Shown one piece after another: positions 7,226-14,983 of a stretch of DNA of 33,818 nucleotides. Both the position numbers and the translations under genes were made by a program. Source of the DNA: Candidatus Brevifilum fermentans (GTDB lineage Bacteria > Chloroflexota > Anaerolineae > Anaerolineales > Villigracilaceae); the NCBI GenBank assembly GCA_945877125.1, contig CAMCQT010000044.1, positions 1 to 33,818 of the forward strand, written 5' to 3'. How positions within the stretch are numbered: position 1 is the first letter of the stretch; each line of letters opens with the position of its first letter. Under the pieces are notes generated by a model. That model was not told the DNA's origin, did not search any database, and worked only from the letters and a program-made list of their open reading frames with translations.

Positions 7226-7957
7226 TTATAATAAAGAATAGCCGCCATCCACAACGATGGTCTGCCCAGTAATATACTCGTTGTGGATGAGAAATTGCAG
7301 AGTGTACGTAATTTCGTCAAGAGTAGCGGCGCGTTTGAGTGGGAGTTTTTCGATAAGTTTATTCCATTGGTCTTTTGTGACCACATCTGATGGAAGCACA
7401 AGCCCCGGCGCAATGGCGTTGACTCGAATGCTCGGCGCGAGCGCGCGGGCAAGCAATTTGGTGAGTGATTCCAAGCCCGCCTTGCTGACCGAATACGAAG
7501 GATAACGGCTCCACGCTTTTTGTGCGCCAACGTCGGTGATGTTGACGATCAGCCCGCCAGCGGTCATGCGTTTGGCGGCTTGCTGTGCGAGCAGAAACGG
7601 CGCGCGCAAGTTGAGGTCAAGCGCAGAATCCCAATCCTTTAATTCAAGTTCGCGCGGATTACCGACGGGCATGATGGCGGCGGAGTTGACGAGCAATTTA
7701 AGGATGAAGGATGAAGGATGAAGGATGAAATCTAGTTCAGAAAATAATTTTTGAATTTGGTCGGGGTCTGTCAAATCAGCTTTGACAAGATGAACTTTCA
7801 CGCCGAGAGATTCGAGTTCGATTTTTGTTTTTTGCGCCTGTTCTTCGGCGGAGTGATATTGCAAGAGCAGGTCATAGCCCATGTGCGCAAGAGTCAACGC
7901 GAAGGCTTTACCAAGTCTGTGTGCGCTGCCGGTGACCAGAGCAAGGGGTTTGTTCAT
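7226..7957 (-). CDS. SDR oxidoreductase of the pteridine-reductase type, with an 11-residue repeat insertion
   Basis: This is a classical short-chain dehydrogenase. The TGSAHRLGKA nucleotide motif (residues 9-18) has the Arg typical of NADPH-dependent pteridine reductases. The catalytic residues are Asp142 in NITD, replacing the usual Ser, with Tyr155 and Lys159 in SYSVSK; this Asp-Tyr-Lys set is characteristic of PTR1/FolM. A C-terminal TGQTIVVDGGYSL completes the fold. A dihydropterin substrate is therefore likely. Residues about 77-87 (FILHPSSFILK) sit just before the LLVNSAA strand and are encoded by a GGATGAA repeat at 7699-7730; typical relatives go straight from the helix to this strand. 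A TACAAT box seven bases before the ATG suggests a leaderless or nearly leaderless transcript. Confidence 0.83.
   Translation of the reverse strand: MNKPLALVTGSAHRLGKAFALTLAHMGYDLLLQYHSAEEQAQKTKIELESLGVKVHLVKADLTDPDQIQKLFSELDFILHPSSFILKLLVNSAAIMPVGNPRELELKDWDSALDLNLRAPFLLAQQAAKRMTAGGLIVNITDVGAQKAWSRYPSYSVSKAGLESLTKLLARALAPSIRVNAIAPGLVLPSDVVTKDQWNKLIEKLPLKRAATLDEITYTLQFLIHNEYITGQTIVVDGGYSLL
7699..7730. repeat. GGATGAA tandem repeat inside the SDR gene
   Basis: Four near-perfect AAGGATG units in tandem, read in frame on the minus strand as HPSSFIL. It is the same family as the intergenic arrays at 2820-2850 and 4849-4880. Confidence 0.85.
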
Positions 7958-7964
7958 AGGTAAG

Positions 7965-7970
7965 ATTGTA
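7965..7970 (-). promoter_or_regulatory. Putative -10 box of the SDR gene (leaderless arrangement)
   Basis: TACAAT on the minus strand lies seven bases before the ATG. The predicted transcription start coincides with or closely precedes the start codon. A weak TTGCAG lies 15 bases further upstream. No Shine-Dalgarno sequence is present. Confidence 0.45.
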
Positions 7971-8035
7971 AACGAAAACTGTTGACTGCAACCAATAATT
8001 ATTAATATCTTGAAGTAAAATTCCAGTGGCGAATC

Positions 8036-8156
8036 AGTAGAACTCTTGCATAAGTTCGGATTTCATTCCGACCTATCCCCCTTCCCTTATAGGGAAGGGG
8101 GTGGCGCCGTAGGCGACGGGGGTTAGGTTCTTAAGACTTTTGCAAGAGGTCTAGTA
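8036..8156. repeat. Palindromic element with AGACCTCTTGCA-type ends (copy 1)
   Basis: The left end AACTCTTGCATAAGTT (8041-8056) is the inverted, slightly diverged copy of the right end ACTTTTGCAAGAGGTCT (8136-8152). Inside lies a hairpin with arms CCCCCTTCCCT (8077-8087) and AGGGAAGGGGG (8091-8101), then GCGCCGTAGGCGACGGGGG. There is no coding capacity. The outer ends match the larger element at 28438-28757, whose interior differs completely. It fills most of the 217-base gap before the gene at 8175. Confidence 0.75.
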
Positions 8157-8174
8157 AATAAATTGGAGAGTATT

Positions 8175-8903
8175 ATGTTTAAGCAAACACAAACTCAAAA
8201 TCAGGAAGCACAGAACCCATACGCCCGAATGCCCAAAGTCCACCAGATGATAGGCATTGAAGATTTATTTGCCGAAGCAAGAAGAAAAGCCTCAGAGCAG
8301 GATTTTAATGGGGGGCGTCACGTTGTCATCGTAACCCCAGAGCGGAAATTTTTGGTAATTCCGTGCCCACCCCCAGGCTCAATGTCACAAGAAAAAGTAA
8401 CCGAAATGGCGCAGTCCTTTAAACAGGGCAAAGGGGCAAATGTCGCCGTCATTGCCTACAATGAGTTTCAGGAAAAAGAAACCGCAAGTATGCGTGAACT
8501 TGCCGAAAAAATTCCTTTCTTTGGATTTCTCCTCGGGTTCGCTTATGTCGGGCAAAATGTGTGGATGTTCGAAGGACATCCTTCTGCCCTGGCGGCTGGG
8601 TGCCGCGATGCAGATGTGCTGGTCGTTGACAGCGGAATGATTCCCCATCTACAAAAGGATTGGGTCTCGGTTGCAACCAAAGTTATGAGAATTCCCGAAA
8701 TCCATATTCATGACCGAAAAACATATTCCCTGCGCAGAATGTCGATTCAACCGGATGCAGCAGACCTGCCCCGAAGTACAAAAAAAACAAAAATCCTTGG
8801 TCTGGATATTTGGCAAATTGCAGTCCTTGGAATTATGTTCTTAATCATCATTTGCGTCATTGTTTTTGCCGCCATGATGATGCTCAACAGCGGCATTCGA
8901 TAA
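8175..8903 (+). CDS. Tail-anchored membrane protein of unknown function
   Basis: I do not recognise this family. The 242-residue protein has a soluble N-terminal region of about 210 residues with alternating strands and helices (for example HVVIVTPERKFLVIP and ADVLVVDSGMIPHL). A single C-terminal helix follows, beginning IAVLGIMFLIIICVIVF after a basic STKKTK patch, with only a few residues beyond it, so the bulk should face the cytoplasm. No signal peptide or enzyme motif was seen. The ATG at 8175 is preferred over the TTG at 8163 because GGAGAG (8165-8170) is placed as its ribosome binding site. It is monocistronic, ending in a strong terminator, and preceded by a repeat element. Confidence 0.75.
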   Translation: MFKQTQTQNQEAQNPYARMPKVHQMIGIEDLFAEARRKASEQDFNGGRHVVIVTPERKFLVIPCPPPGSMSQEKVTEMAQSFKQGKGANVAVIAYNEFQEKETASMRELAEKIPFFGFLLGFAYVGQNVWMFEGHPSALAAGCRDADVLVVDSGMIPHLQKDWVSVATKVMRIPEIHIHDRKTYSLRRMSIQPDAADLPRSTKKTKILGLDIWQIAVLGIMFLIIICVIVFAAMMMLNSGIR

Positions 8904-8916
8904 AGATGGCGATTAA

Positions 8917-8965
8917 ACAAAAAAAGAACTCGGAGGTCTGATAGACCTCCGAGTTCTTTTTTTGT
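8917..8965. terminator. Bidirectional terminator between convergent genes
   Basis: Two perfect 23-base arms (8917-8939 and 8943-8965) surround a GAT loop. The stem carries the core CTCGGAGGTCT, with seven A before it and seven T after it, so it should work in both directions for the gene at 8175 and the proline dehydrogenase gene. The core is the same AGACCTCCGAG motif found as a repeat inside moeA. Confidence 0.93.
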
Positions 8966-8972
8966 TCGTCAA

Positions 8973-9932
8973 TTATCCCTTGAAGAAATTGGTGATAAAG
9001 AACCAGATATTCGCAGGGCGCTCCGCGAGGCGGCGCATGAAGTATGGATACCAATGTGTGCCAAAGGGAACATACACGCGCACAGGATAGCCTTCTTTTA
9101 CAAGTTGTTCCTGCAAGTCGCGCCGAATTCCATAAAGCATTTGGAATTCCAGCCCGTCCTTGGGAAGCCCTACTTTTTCAGCGTATTGTTTTGCGAAGGC
9201 AATCCGTTTTTCATCATGTGAGCCAATGGCTGGGATGGCAGGGAAACGCCCGTCTTTTGATAATTTGGTTTGGTGAGCAAGTGAGGCATCGATCAAAATT
9301 TTGGTTAGCAGGTCGTAGTTTGCATCCACATCCGCTTTGCTGGGGAAGGCTTTGTCAGCCGGTTCCTGATATGCACCTTTCACCAGACGGATGGTTGTCT
9401 TATCCTGAACCAGTCGACGCGTGTCTGCTTCGGCGCGGTAGAGATAAGACTGCACAGCCATACCCACATTGGTATAACCTTTTTCGCGCATGAGGTAATA
9501 TATATTTATTGTTTTGTCTGTGAAGGGAGTGTCTTCAATATCCACGCGGACGAAGGTGTTGTTCTGCTTTGCCCGGGCGAGGATTCTCTCCAGGTTTTGA
9601 GCACACAGCTTTTCGTCGAGGCTGAGACCGATCTGCGTCAACTTGATGGAGACGTTGCCACGGGTAGTGGAATCTGCACCGAGGGCGTCGAGTGTCGCAA
9701 AAATATCATCGGTTGCCTGCTGCGATTCTTCGGGGGTATTTGTGTGTTCGCCGAGGTGGTCAAGCGTAACGTTAATCCCCTTTGCATTTAATTCCCTGAC
9801 AACCCGTATGGCATCAGTCAGTTTCGTGCCCGCTATAAAACGGGATGCGGTGCGCCAGGCGAAACTCCAATTGGTCACCAGATTTTGCGCCCAGGCAGCT
9901 TTGGATAAGTAGATTAGAAAAGAGCGGAGCAT
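8973..9932 (-). CDS. Proline dehydrogenase (monofunctional, FAD-dependent)
   Basis: The enzyme oxidises proline to pyrroline-5-carboxylate, passing electrons via FAD to the quinone pool, the first step of proline catabolism. Its 319 residues form the PRODH barrel: TLDHLGE (56-62), VSIKLTQIGL (94-103), VRVDIED (128-134), RLVKGAYQEP (182-191) with the FAD-contacting Lys, GSHDEKRI (about 228) and the C-terminal substrate-binding helix with YFMRRLAERP, which provides the paired Arg residues. It lacks the dehydrogenase half of PutA, so a separate P5C dehydrogenase must exist elsewhere. AAGGA lies a few bases before the ATG. No regulator is adjacent. Confidence 0.92.
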   Translation of the reverse strand: MLRSFLIYLSKAAWAQNLVTNWSFAWRTASRFIAGTKLTDAIRVVRELNAKGINVTLDHLGEHTNTPEESQQATDDIFATLDALGADSTTRGNVSIKLTQIGLSLDEKLCAQNLERILARAKQNNTFVRVDIEDTPFTDKTINIYYLMREKGYTNVGMAVQSYLYRAEADTRRLVQDKTTIRLVKGAYQEPADKAFPSKADVDANYDLLTKILIDASLAHQTKLSKDGRFPAIPAIGSHDEKRIAFAKQYAEKVGLPKDGLEFQMLYGIRRDLQEQLVKEGYPVRVYVPFGTHWYPYFMRRLAERPANIWFFITNFFKG

Positions 9933-10053
9933 TTTCCATCCTTAAATTCTAAAGAGATAAAAAACTTTTCAGGCTGAAAGAAATTCTGCAAAATGCTGAA
10001 GAATACCCGTCAGCAAGCAAGTACATTCTAGCACACACTCTATTTAGGCGTGT

Positions 10054-10059
10054 TATACT
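10054..10059 (+). promoter_or_regulatory. Possible -10 box for the serine hydrolase gene
   Basis: TATACT lies 36 bases before the ATG at 10095 in an AT-rich 162-base divergent gap. No convincing -35 hexamer was found, so this is tentative. Nothing else was recognised in the gap (9933-10094). Confidence 0.3.
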
Positions 10060-10094
10060 TTTTGCCTGACTTTTGTCATTACTTTGGAGTCCAC

Positions 10095-11585
10095 ATGAGA
10101 AATCGCAACACCAACATTATCCTTCGGGCGGTATCCATCCTTTTCCTGACTGCCGCGCTCGTACTCAGTATCGTTTCCTTAATCAGCTACAGCCGCCAGC
10201 GCAACAACTACCCTGCCAGCATGAACATTGCCGGCGTACCTGTCAGCGGTTTGACTCCCGCCGAAGCATCGCAAAGATTGCTCGAAGTTTATACCTCTCC
10301 CATTGAAATACAATACAACAATGCAGTCATTCATATTGATCCAGCCGTAATTGGATTTCAACCTGATGTTGAAACCATGCTTGCCGCCGCCGACCTAACC
10401 CGCACGGGAACTTCCTTCTGGGGCGGATTTTGGGACTACCTCTGGAATCGCACTCCGCCCGAAACGACCATTCCATTAAGCGCCAAAATTTCAGATGAAC
10501 GCCTGCGCGCATACCTTCAAAATGAGATTGCCTCACGCTACGATCTCCCGCCTGCGCCTGCGGTGCCCGTCCCAGGCAGTACCTCATTCCTGGCCGGGGA
10601 ACCCGGACAGACCCTGGATATTGACCGCGCCGTCCTGCTCATCAGCGATGCGCTCCGCTCGCCGACAAACCGCTCGGTTGCGCTGACCTTCACCCGCAGT
10701 ACCGCCGCAAGACCCACAATTGACACACTCTCGATCTTACTTAAACAAATTGTGACTGTCTCCGATTTCGACGGCTTGATCGGACTTTACATGGCAGACT
10801 TGCAAACAGGGCAGGAAATCCATTTTGCAATTAATAACAAACAGGAAATCAGCGTAGACCCAGATATTGCCTTCAGCGCGTCCAGCACCATCAAAGTAGC
10901 CATCGTTGCATCCTACCTGATCAACTATGGAAGCAATCTGGATGCCGCAACAACCGATATCATCTCGCGTGTGCTGGGCAAATCAGATAACTTTGCAACA
11001 GACCTGGTATTGGAAAAAATTAACGCCGCCATCGGCCCGTTGATCGTCACCCAGGATATGAAAGCGATCGGCTTGAACAACACTTTCCTAAACGGATTCT
11101 TCGCGCTCGGCTCGCCTCCGCTTTCACCCCGCCCAGTCACGCCCGGCAACTCGCGCACAGACATCTCCAGCGACCCAGACCCCTATTCTCAAACGACCCC
11201 GTCTGAAATGGGCGCACTCCTCGCAGACCTTTATCAATGCTCCAAGAATAGCGGCGGCGCACTCATTGCGGCATTTCCAGATAAAGTCAGCCCGGCTACC
11301 TGTCAATTGCTGATCGACTTCATGGCACAGGATAAACTCGGCTCGCTGATTCAGGGCGGCGTGCCAGATGGCACACTCGTGCCGCATAAACACGGGTACG
11401 TCCCCGCATCTGACGGTATTGTCCGCGACACAAGTGACGCGGGCATCGTGTACACCCCCGGCGGAAACTTCGTCCTCTCCATTTATACCTATCACCCCGT
11501 CACCAACATTTGGGACATCACCAATCCGCTCATTGGCAATTTGACAAAAGCCATCTATAACTATTTCAATGTTTCTGTAGAATAA
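10095..11585 (+). CDS. Membrane-anchored serine hydrolase: PG-binding region plus class A beta-lactamase-like domain
   Basis: From the ATG at 10095, with GGAG six bases upstream, the protein has 496 residues. Residues 8-31 are a membrane anchor. Residues about 40-200 resemble the YoaR/VanW-type putative peptidoglycan-binding region (NIAGVPVSGLTPAEASQRL, TLDIDRAVLLI). From about 220 on comes a class A beta-lactamase-like domain: SxxK as Ser264-T-I-Lys267, SDN at 297-299 and a KHG triad late in the protein in place of KTG. All catalytic elements for a penicillin-interacting serine enzyme are present. It could be a carboxypeptidase, an esterase or a beta-lactamase-like protein; cell-wall work outside the membrane is most likely. 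An earlier in-frame ATG at 10050 lacks a ribosome site. Confidence 0.8.
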   Translation: MRNRNTNIILRAVSILFLTAALVLSIVSLISYSRQRNNYPASMNIAGVPVSGLTPAEASQRLLEVYTSPIEIQYNNAVIHIDPAVIGFQPDVETMLAAADLTRTGTSFWGGFWDYLWNRTPPETTIPLSAKISDERLRAYLQNEIASRYDLPPAPAVPVPGSTSFLAGEPGQTLDIDRAVLLISDALRSPTNRSVALTFTRSTAARPTIDTLSILLKQIVTVSDFDGLIGLYMADLQTGQEIHFAINNKQEISVDPDIAFSASSTIKVAIVASYLINYGSNLDAATTDIISRVLGKSDNFATDLVLEKINAAIGPLIVTQDMKAIGLNNTFLNGFFALGSPPLSPRPVTPGNSRTDISSDPDPYSQTTPSEMGALLADLYQCSKNSGGALIAAFPDKVSPATCQLLIDFMAQDKLGSLIQGGVPDGTLVPHKHGYVPASDGIVRDTSDAGIVYTPGGNFVLSIYTYHPVTNIWDITNPLIGNLTKAIYNYFNVSVE

Positions 11586-11591
11586 AAATAG

Positions 11592-11686
11592 TTGTCATTG
11601 CGAGGCGATGTTCTTTCGCCGAAGCAATCTCACACACTGCGCGGAGATTGCTTCGGGCAGGAACAAGAACGCCCTCGCAATGACAA
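11592..11686. repeat. ATTGCGAG/GAAGCAATCT palindromic repeat, copy 1
   Basis: Outer arms TTGTCATTGCGAG and CTCGCAATGACAA, inner arms GAAGCAATCT and AGATTGCTTC, with an asymmetric GGAACAAGAACGCC segment in the right arm. It lies just after the stop codon at 11585 and may also act as a transcription-end hairpin or 3' stabiliser. Confidence 0.93.
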
Positions 11687-11724
11687 TGACGGAATGAAAA
11701 CGGGTCTTTTTTTCGCACTTCGTA

Positions 11725-11730
11725 TATAAT
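11725..11730 (+). promoter_or_regulatory. -10 box placed for a leaderless transcript of the Zn-ribbon gene
   Basis: A perfect TATAAT is followed by six bases and the ATG at 11737. Transcription would start at or next to the A of the start codon, and no Shine-Dalgarno sequence exists. No clear -35 hexamer was seen; an upstream run of T may help. Confidence 0.5.
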
Positions 11731-11736
11731 CAACTT

Positions 11737-12438
11737 ATGAGCGCCTCGCTGGGACTTCACCGACTGCAACAAGTAGATCGTCAAATTGACCATGCCCGTT
11801 CGCAATTGGACAACATCCGCCAAACACTTGAGAACGATGCCGAATTACAAGAATCGCTCAAACAACTGAAAACCGTCCAATCTGATCATCACCGCGCCCA
11901 CCACGATCTAAAAAATACAGAAGCTGAAGCGGAAGCCCTGAAAATAAAAATAGAACAAGCCGAATCCAGTTTATATGGCGGCAAAGTACAAAGTCCAAAA
12001 GAATTACAGGACTTGCAAAAAGACATCGCTTCACTCAAAAAGCATCTTTCCACACTGGAAGAACGCGAACTTGAAGCCATGATCCAAGCTGAAGAGGCCG
12101 ACAACACCCTGCAAAACGCAAAAACAAAACTGGAATTAATCCAGGCGCGCCTTGGAAGCGAACACAAAAAATTGATCGAAGATCAATCTGCGTGGGGAGT
12201 CAAACTCGAACAGCTTGCTGAAGAACGCGAGGCGACCCTTGCTCCCATTGATAGCGCCCTGCTTTACATCTACGAGAATCTCCGCCAACACAAAAAAGGA
12301 GTGGCAATCGCTGAAGTCAGCGACAACTCGTGCGGTTCATGCGGAGCCAGCATTACAATAGCCCTGCAACAAAACGCGCGTTCGCAAAAACAACTGGCGC
12401 ACTGCCCGTCTTGCGGAAGAATTTTGTACGCAAACTAA
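11737..12438 (+). CDS. Coiled-coil protein with C-terminal C4 zinc ribbon
   Basis: This 233-residue protein belongs to the widespread CT398-like group of zinc-ribbon proteins. Residues about 1-190 form a long antiparallel coiled coil rich in Leu, Glu and Gln, including the family-typical SSLYGGKVQSPKELQDLQKD segment. The tail holds a four-cysteine ribbon, Cys199-x2-Cys202 and Cys223-x2-Cys226, ending CPSCGRILYAN. The family is thought to bind nucleic acid, but its role is not settled. It lies eight bases before the NACHT ATPase gene and is probably cotranscribed with it. The upstream TATAAT placement suggests leaderless expression. Confidence 0.87.
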   Translation: MSASLGLHRLQQVDRQIDHARSQLDNIRQTLENDAELQESLKQLKTVQSDHHRAHHDLKNTEAEAEALKIKIEQAESSLYGGKVQSPKELQDLQKDIASLKKHLSTLEERELEAMIQAEEADNTLQNAKTKLELIQARLGSEHKKLIEDQSAWGVKLEQLAEEREATLAPIDSALLYIYENLRQHKKGVAIAEVSDNSCGSCGASITIALQQNARSQKQLAHCPSCGRILYAN

Positions 12439-12446
12439 ACACGCCC

Positions 12447-14981
12447 ATGTTCAGATTCGCAATTGACCCATCCTCCTTCTTCGTTGGTTTTATCGCCGCC
12501 TCTATTTTCTGGTGGCTGGTTGCGCGGGCACGCCCCATGTGGGATGAAATGCTCGCCGGTATAAAAGAACAGCGCGAGGTTTCACAGGCGCGGAAAACAA
12601 ATTCCCTCGAAGAAAATCATCGCCGCATCACATTACGCCGCGCACAAGGAATGCACCTCGCCGCGCCGCTCTTCGCACTGGACGAGATCATTCAGGAACC
12701 TTTGCTGATCGCACCCCCGCAAGTCGTTGAGCCGGGCATCCCGCTGAAATTTGAAGACGTTATTTCACAAACACTCCCCTACCTGCCCGCCTGGCCAGAG
12801 ATCGCCGCCGCGTACCACGCCCAAACCTTAACACTTCCACAGGCATTATCTGGCAACACCAACATCGTTATCATCGGGCAACCCGGCATCGGCAAAACCG
12901 TCGCCCTTGCGCACCTCGCAACTCTCGCCGCGAATCGAAGCGAAAAACTGGAAGCCCTCAAAGACACAATCCCATTTTTCTTTCATGTCGCAAATCTAAA
13001 ACTTCCCATCGCAGACCCCAAAGATGCGCTCGCCCCGCTCATCGAAGCCGCATCTGAACACGCGCCCATCTTCGACCTCGGACGCCTTCCGGGTTTTATC
13101 CAAACCACATTCAAGAACGGAGAAGCCCTCCTGCTCATTGACGGCTTTGACGAGATCGCACCGGAAAACCAGCAAGGGGTCACAGACTATTTCAAGATCA
13201 TCATGCAGAATTATCCCAAGACGCGCATCGTTACCACCGGCGCGCCGGAATATTTAGGCGGACTGATCGCGCTTGGTTTTACGCCGCTGACCTTAATGAC
13301 CTGGTCTGCGCGGGAAAATGAAAAATTCATCGAACGCTGGGGCGAGTTGTGGTCTCAAACCGTTGCGATGGAAGCCTGGGCACAGACTGGACCTGAACAA
13401 GTAGACCCGATCTTACTTAACGTTTGGCTGAGTGCCGACAATGCAAATTTATCTCCCTTTGAGTTGACTCTCAAAGCCTGGGGCGCCTACGCCGGCGACA
13501 GCCTAGGCCCGCACGTATTGGAAGCCATCGCAACACACATCCGCCGCATTGCCCCAGCCAATACTCCGCTTGCCGCATTGGAAACATTGGCAATGCAGGT
13601 AATCGTCAACGTACAGCCTGTTTTTGATCCACGCATAGCGCGCGCATGGGTCAAATCTTTTGAAGTTGTCGAAGAAAAAGTGGAAGGCGAAACAACCGAA
13701 CAGCCCGCAGAAGAAACGCCAAAAGAAACAAAAGCCCAAAAGGGAAAGAAATCTGAAAAAGTTGTCGCCACTCCCACCTCAGGCTTGCTCGGCAAGATGG
13801 CATCCAGCGGATTATTGATCGCTTATCCGAATAACAAAATGCGTTTTGCACATCCCGTTTTTGCCGGGTATTTGGCAGGCCGCGCGTTGGTGAATTTCAA
13901 CGCAGAAGAAACCATCTTGAACCAACCAGATTGGTCAGGAAAATATGCTGCGTTGCGCTACTTTGCCGCTCACGGAGATGCCACCAAACTCGTACAATCT
14001 TTGTTGGAGTTTTCGCGCCTGCCAATGCATCGTCCGCTCTTTGCGGCGGCACATTGGCTGCGTGATGCACCCAGAAACGCGCCCTGGCGTGGAAAACTAT
14101 TTGGAGCATTGGCCGCCATCCTGCAAACGGAAGGCATCCCGCTCAGCCTGCGCGGACAAGCTATGGCCGCCTTTGTGGTCAGCAATGATCCAAGTGTGAT
14201 GGCTCTCTTCCGCCAATTTTCAACAACCCTGGCATTTGAGCTTGTTCAACTGTCTGTGCTGGGCTCCGGCGCCATGCGCGATCCCAAAGCCGTTCAAATA
14301 TTGGAAAGCGCCTTGGATGCTCCCAGTCAGTCTGTTCGGCGCGCGGCGTGCATGGCGTTGGTAGCCATTGGCACAAACGAGGCGCTTGAAACCGTGGCGC
14401 ACACGCTGCTCAACGGTGATGAAAATATCCGCCGGGCGGCGGCAGAAGCGCTGGCAAATGACCCGGCTGAAGGTCATGCCATGCTGCGTGACGGCATCAC
14501 CATCAACGACATTCTTCTGCGCCGCGCAGTCGCTTACGGATTGGGTCGCGTCAACGAACCCTGGGCAGTGGAAACCTTGAAGAAAATACAGATCGAAGAC
14601 GACCAATGGGTTGTCCGCAACGCCGCGACCGAAGTACTGGATTCAAAGACCAGCGCCGGCTCACGCGCCCCCCACAAATTGAAAGCCCCATCAGAATCGC
14701 CGTGGCTGATAGAGTTTGCCGGCAAGCAAGGTGTTGGCATATCCCCCGGAGTGCCTGCCACTGATATTCTTCTGCTTGCGCTCAAAAGCGATGACTCAGA
14801 TACACGTCTTGCCGCCCTGCCTTATCTGAAATTCACGCCGAATGAAGGCGTAATTAAACAGCTTTATGAAGCCATGTACAAAGATGACCCGGAACTGCGC
14901 GAAGGCGCATATAATATTCTCTGGGAACTTGGCACATCTGGCATAAAGCTCCCCCATCCCAATCAATATGGATACGGTTAA
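12447..14981 (+). CDS. Membrane-anchored NACHT-type STAND ATPase with C-terminal HEAT repeats
   Basis: From the ATG at 12447, eight bases after the Zn-ribbon stop, the protein has 844 residues. Residues 8-26 form a membrane helix (FFVGFIAASIFWWL). The NTPase core follows: Walker A GQPGIGKT (144-151), Walker B LLLIDGFDEI (228-237) with the DxFDE pattern typical of NACHT, and IVTTGAPEYL (261-270) as sensor region. A charged Glu/Lys-rich linker lies around residues 408-440. The C-terminal third contains repeated helix pairs (VRRAACMALVAIG, IRRAAAEALAND, LLRRAVAYGLGRV, VVRNAATEVLDS, TRLAALPYLKF), that is HEAT-like repeats. STAND ATPases are ligand-triggered switches, some used in phage defence, others in regulation. 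No effector domain is evident apart from the membrane helix. Confidence 0.85.
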   Translation: MFRFAIDPSSFFVGFIAASIFWWLVARARPMWDEMLAGIKEQREVSQARKTNSLEENHRRITLRRAQGMHLAAPLFALDEIIQEPLLIAPPQVVEPGIPLKFEDVISQTLPYLPAWPEIAAAYHAQTLTLPQALSGNTNIVIIGQPGIGKTVALAHLATLAANRSEKLEALKDTIPFFFHVANLKLPIADPKDALAPLIEAASEHAPIFDLGRLPGFIQTTFKNGEALLLIDGFDEIAPENQQGVTDYFKIIMQNYPKTRIVTTGAPEYLGGLIALGFTPLTLMTWSARENEKFIERWGELWSQTVAMEAWAQTGPEQVDPILLNVWLSADNANLSPFELTLKAWGAYAGDSLGPHVLEAIATHIRRIAPANTPLAALETLAMQVIVNVQPVFDPRIARAWVKSFEVVEEKVEGETTEQPAEETPKETKAQKGKKSEKVVATPTSGLLGKMASSGLLIAYPNNKMRFAHPVFAGYLAGRALVNFNAEETILNQPDWSGKYAALRYFAAHGDATKLVQSLLEFSRLPMHRPLFAAAHWLRDAPRNAPWRGKLFGALAAILQTEGIPLSLRGQAMAAFVVSNDPSVMALFRQFSTTLAFELVQLSVLGSGAMRDPKAVQILESALDAPSQSVRRAACMALVAIGTNEALETVAHTLLNGDENIRRAAAEALANDPAEGHAMLRDGITINDILLRRAVAYGLGRVNEPWAVETLKKIQIEDDQWVVRNAATEVLDSKTSAGSRAPHKLKAPSESPWLIEFAGKQGVGISPGVPATDILLLALKSDDSDTRLAALPYLKFTPNEGVIKQLYEAMYKDDPELREGAYNILWELGTSGIKLPHPNQYGYG

Positions 14982-14983
14982 CT

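Noticed and set aside
12330-12446. Extended N-terminus of the STAND ATPase starting at 12330
   Set aside because: It would overlap the Zn-ribbon coding region by 109 bases; the ATG at 12447 begins right before the membrane helix and sits eight bases after the previous stop.
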